From contig JAUJEB010000006.1 of assembly GCA_030442055.1 (NCBI GenBank), forward strand, positions 558,001 through 622,000: DNA of 64,000 bases, read 5' to 3'. A program made the translations under genes and the position numbers. This DNA is from Agaribacillus aureus. Lineage in GTDB: Bacteria > Bacteroidota > Bacteroidia > Cytophagales > Cyclobacteriaceae. The notes under the pieces are model-generated. The model had not been told where the DNA came from, did no database searches, and saw nothing but the letters and a program-made list of their open reading frames with translations. Position 1 is the first letter of the stretch. Each line of letters starts with the position of its first letter. Of the stretch, positions 62,101 to 64,000 are shown in pieces.

Positions 62101-62516
62101 TGGAGGATGCGCTGTATTATGAAGTTGAGACTTTTGCCAGTATCTACATTGAAAATAAGCAAAACCAATTTGTCGTCAGTAACCTGCCAATAGAGGCCCA
62201 GTTCTCCTCCGTAAATGATTTCATCATCAAAGACTTTGATTCGGACGGAAACCTGGATGTCGTATTAGCGGGCAACCACTACGCGGTGGAGGTAGAAACA
62301 CCGAGAAATGATGCCGGGATCGGACTTTTTTTAAAAGGAGATGGTAAGGGTGGTTTTGCAGCTGTACCGGTACATCAAAGTGGTTTCTTTCTCCCTTATG
62401 ACGTAAAAGACCTGGCTTACTTGCCCCTATCGACGAGTAAAAACATCATATTAGCGGCTACCAACAACGATTATTTACAGGTTATTGAATATCGCCAAAG
62501 CGCAGATCTCAAATAA
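59121..62516 (+). CDS. Large VCBS/FG-GAP repeat protein with ASPIC/UnbV domain, second copy
   Basis: 1131 residues from the TTG at 59121 (MKNFRYVVSRII...), with GTG 59139 as alternative; no ATG is available, and an earlier TTG at 59088 is inside the terminator hairpin. An N-terminal hydrophobic signal/anchor (~10-27) lacks a clear lipobox. Repeats DxNxDGxxD as in the protein at 3246-6533, with long near-identical motifs (GISNTDWSW(T/A)PLLADFDNDG, GAAVADLDNDGDLDIIINN). ASPIC/UnbV region: LRIRLTGCQDNTTCFGAKANI ... FGLGKTKKIDQLEIIWPDG. Length and order of domains match the paralogue. Its place behind SusC/SusD suggests a surface role in the same glycan pathway. Confidence 0.9.
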   Translation: MKNFRYVVSRIIFLIAIISAWVLTSSLNPKKRGQKLFTLITEDHSGIDFQNTITEDRDRNFLRYENFYSGAGVGLGDFNNDGLQDIFFAGNLVADRLYLNDGNLKFSDVTAASRITDNGGWSTGVTVADVNADGFDDIYVCRDLYDHQPGLRTNLLYINNADADGADKVPTFTESAKAYGLDNSERSRHATFFDFDRDGDLDMFLVNQPPNPGPYSPLLLTDKKDLRYSARLFENTGNHKFKDISKQAGVLHAGFGLSVVVSDFNRDDWPDLYVANDFDAPDFLYMNNGDGTFTNTIDQAMKHITNNSMGVDAADINNDGWMDLVVLDMVAEDNRRKKENMSGMNPRQFWEVVDAGGHYQYMYNTLQLNNGNDSFSEIGHLAGISNTDWSWTPLLADFDNDGFKDLLVTNGLKRDIRNIDSGKKFRSYADSLIKAELDLGKTFEEINLWDIIDLQKMLGLIAAEKVSNYIYRNDGNYQFEKKMKAWGLEEKTLSHGAAVADLDNDGDLDIIINNVDTLAYIYKNNAEAMKTTHTLRIRLTGCQDNTTCFGAKANIKYGEKSQTAEISNVRGIYSTSESQLHFGLGKTKKIDQLEIIWPDGERSVITNLKAGQTYEFSYAALSKKPRKDEKPQPIFGNITQNLGMERKHIENTYDDFAREVLLPHKMSRLGPCLAVGDVNGDGRQDFYIGGALGQRGELFLQNPEGGFDASDTFSQLPGEKMYEDLAAVFVDVDADKDLDLYVGSGGNEHEPHNASYKDRLYVNDGHGNFKKAVAALPNITESTGCVVPADFDRDGDMDLFVGGRQVPGQYPMPASSHLLRNDNGKYVDISGELAPGLSGVGMVTDATWTDFDQDGKLDLIVVGEWMPVSFFRHTDNGFVKANNDLNISNTKGWWNSIEKADFDNDGDEDYVIGNLGLNYKYQTSLEEPFSVHYADFDKNGSKDIVLSYYNFNVQYPLRGLQCSSQQVPSLKEKFKTYQSFAIAPLVEVYDTQSLEDALYYEVETFASIYIENKQNQFVVSNLPIEAQFSSVNDFIIKDFDSDGNLDVVLAGNHYAVEVETPRNDAGIGLFLKGDGKGGFAAVPVHQSGFFLPYDVKDLAYLPLSTSKNIILAATNNDYLQVIEYRQSADLK

Positions 62517-62620
62517 GCATTTTTAAGCGATCATCTGCATTGTCTTTTTGTAACTACTCAGTATATTTCTTAGAATAAAAACAATATACAGCTATACTTG
62601 ATTTATAAGATTCATGGGCC

Positions 62621-62866
62621 ATGACTCAAAACGAGCATGTAACAGCCTTTATAGAAAATGCAACAGGCAGCGAGACCCTAATTTTTTGCATTGAACATAA
62701 CCGATTCGAACCAAAGCAACTGATAGCCTGGATGGTCCGGCTATTGTCAGGGGTTTATTTGATCACAAAAGGCCAGCCGGCAAGACAATGGCCTGATAAC
62801 TATCCAAAAATCAAACGGCCTGTCTACGAAAATTTATTAACTTTAAAGACCATGGTAAACTATTAA
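62621..62866 (+). CDS. Small hypothetical protein
   Basis: 81 residues, no signal peptide, no recognised family. Composition is protein-like ([39 protein letters not shown]...). It fills the space between the VCBS gene (104 bp before) and the sulfatase (10 bp after) on the same strand, which favours a real gene, but small size leaves doubt. Confidence 0.4.
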   Translation: MTQNEHVTAFIENATGSETLIFCIEHNRFEPKQLIAWMVRLLSGVYLITKGQPARQWPDNYPKIKRPVYENLLTLKTMVNY

Positions 62867-62876
62867 ATTTTTTCAG

Positions 62877-64000
62877 ATGCTTCTGCTTCAATTTTATCAA
62901 ATCCGAAATATCTCACTTTGCCTGTCAGGAATTATTATTGCTTTCCTGAGTGGATGTAATACAGAACATGAGAAGGCTGTTAGGCCACCCAATATCCTGT
63001 TCGCCATAGCCGACGATGTTTCTTATCCTCACATGGGTGCCTATGGCGCTAAATGGATAAAAACACCCGCATTTGACAGCGTTGTCAGCGAAGGTCTTCT
63101 CTTCGAGAATGCTTATACACCCAATGCAAAATGTGCCCCCTCGCGGGCTATAATACTTACCGGAAGAAACAGTTGGCAGCTGGAAGAGGCCGGTAACCAC
63201 TATCCAAATTTTCCTAAAAAGTTTAAAACATTTGTAGAAACGCTTGAAGATAACAATTATCACGTAGGTTATACTGCCAAAGGCTGGGCGCCGGGGAGAA
63301 CCGAAGGAGGACCTAGGAAGCTTACGGGTGAAAAATACAGTAAGCGCCGTTTGGAATCGCCTACATCGGGAATTGCTTCCATTGATTATGCCGCAAACTT
63401 TGAAGCGTTTATGCAGGACCGACAGAAAGATGAGCCCTTTTGCTTTTGGTACGGTTCCTATGAACCACATCGGTCCTATGAATATGGAACCGGCAACAGG
63501 TTGGGAGGTAAAAAGTTGTCGGAAATAGATAAAGTATTTGGCTTCTGGCCAGACAATGATACAATAAGAAATGATGTGCTGGACTATGCCTTTGAGATTG
63601 AGCACTTCGACACACATCTGGGCCGCATGTTGGCGACGTTGGCACGGCTTGGTGAATTGGACAACACCATTGTAATTGTTACGGCAGATAATGGCATGCC
63701 CTTCCCCAGGATCAAGGGACAGGCCTATGAATATGCCAACCACCTGCCACTGGCCATCATGTGGAAGGATGGTATTAAACATCCTGGTAGAAAAATTGAA
63801 GACTTTGTAAGCTTCGCAGATTTTGCACCCACCATTCTCGAGATTGCCGGCATCGATCAGGCCGCGTCGGGGATGCAGCCAATTCAAGGTAAAAGTATGC
63901 TCCCGCTTTTTATCAATGAAGATTATCAACCATTTCGCGATCATATTCTGATTGGTAAAGAACGCCATGATGTCGGCAGACCAGCCGATGTAGGCTATCC
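62877..64000 (+). CDS. Sulfatase (S1 family, heparan-N-sulfatase-like), 3' end cut by window
   Basis: The frame from ATG 62877 is open to the window end (374 residues seen of perhaps 500). Lipoprotein signal AFLSGC (Cys27). Sulfatase core: [20 protein letters not shown] (metal ligands Asp-Asp), active-site CAPSR with Cys86 to be converted to formylglycine, [51 protein letters not shown] (second metal site), and [14 protein letters not shown] as in SGSH-like enzymes. It hydrolyses sulfate esters or sulfamates of glycans, at the surface or in the periplasm. A formylglycine-generating or anaerobic maturase must be encoded elsewhere. Together with SusC/SusD it implies a sulfated polysaccharide. 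Confidence 0.92.
   Translation, partial: MLLLQFYQIRNISLCLSGIIIAFLSGCNTEHEKAVRPPNILFAIADDVSYPHMGAYGAKWIKTPAFDSVVSEGLLFENAYTPNAKCAPSRAIILTGRNSWQLEEAGNHYPNFPKKFKTFVETLEDNNYHVGYTAKGWAPGRTEGGPRKLTGEKYSKRRLESPTSGIASIDYAANFEAFMQDRQKDEPFCFWYGSYEPHRSYEYGTGNRLGGKKLSEIDKVFGFWPDNDTIRNDVLDYAFEIEHFDTHLGRMLATLARLGELDNTIVIVTADNGMPFPRIKGQAYEYANHLPLAIMWKDGIKHPGRKIEDFVSFADFAPTILEIAGIDQAASGMQPIQGKSMLPLFINEDYQPFRDHILIGKERHDVGRPADVGY

Noticed and set aside
62925-63968. Long minus-strand frame of 347 codons
   Set aside because: It is antisense to the clear sulfatase frame (CAPSR active site, metal motifs), has an odd Cys/Arg/Phe-rich composition and no family resemblance.

Overview
The window comes from a Bacteroidota chromosome, most likely a free-living, polysaccharide-degrading member of the Cytophagales or a close relative. 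The evidence is: SusC/SusD pairs with lipoprotein signals, a hybrid two-component system with Reg_prop/Y_Y_Y sensor, type IX secretion C-terminal domains, a tRNA without encoded CCA, and promoters of the TTTG-N19-TAnnTTTG type. I cannot name the genus.

Layout. 1-6533 (+): tail of a glycan-uptake locus, with a SusD cut by the window edge, an IPT/TIG surface glycan-binding lipoprotein and a giant VCBS/ASPIC lipoprotein. 6566-11431 (-): a 1621-residue T9SS-secreted FG-GAP/Ig-like protein. 11432-12539: a long gene-free gap. 12540-19150 (+): a membrane sensor with GAF and PAS but no kinase, a beta-helix lipoprotein, a WYL regulator, GyrI-like and DUF1801 proteins, a Crp/Fnr regulator and a lipoprotein. 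19213-28586: housekeeping and envelope genes: DUF2442, bactofilin, a fused Nnr-MtgA protein, a minimal T9SS-domain protein, asnS, rpoN with a PAP2-like membrane protein, and an outer-membrane barrel.

28971-34733 is the accessory part. A tRNA-Arg(ACG) gene is followed by three single-gene cassettes: an eight-zinc-finger nuclease, an AbiEi-like/Fic fusion and an APH-type kinase. Each is bounded by a degenerate copy of the tRNA T-arm/3' end, and the last copy even has its own terminator. No integrase is visible. I think this is the best candidate for an undescribed element or defence cassette array.

34956-44718 (+) holds a planctomycete-type cytochrome/DUF1549/DUF1553 protein, a DUF1501 protein, a beta-propeller lipoprotein and a hybrid two-component regulator. 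45086-49051 (+): outer-membrane barrel, S41 protease, small exported protein and a lipoprotein serpin. 49631-52689 (+): a BlaI/BlaR1 pair behind a clear promoter-operator, followed by a serine hydrolase broken by a frameshift in an A-tract. 52865-53746: DUF2314. 54177-64000 (+): a second glycan locus with SusC, SusD, a second VCBS/ASPIC giant, a small ORF and a sulfatase that runs off the window, so a sulfated glycan is a plausible substrate. Its upstream region carries several repeat-type regulatory signals.

All domain assignments are from reading the translated sequence; no database search was run.
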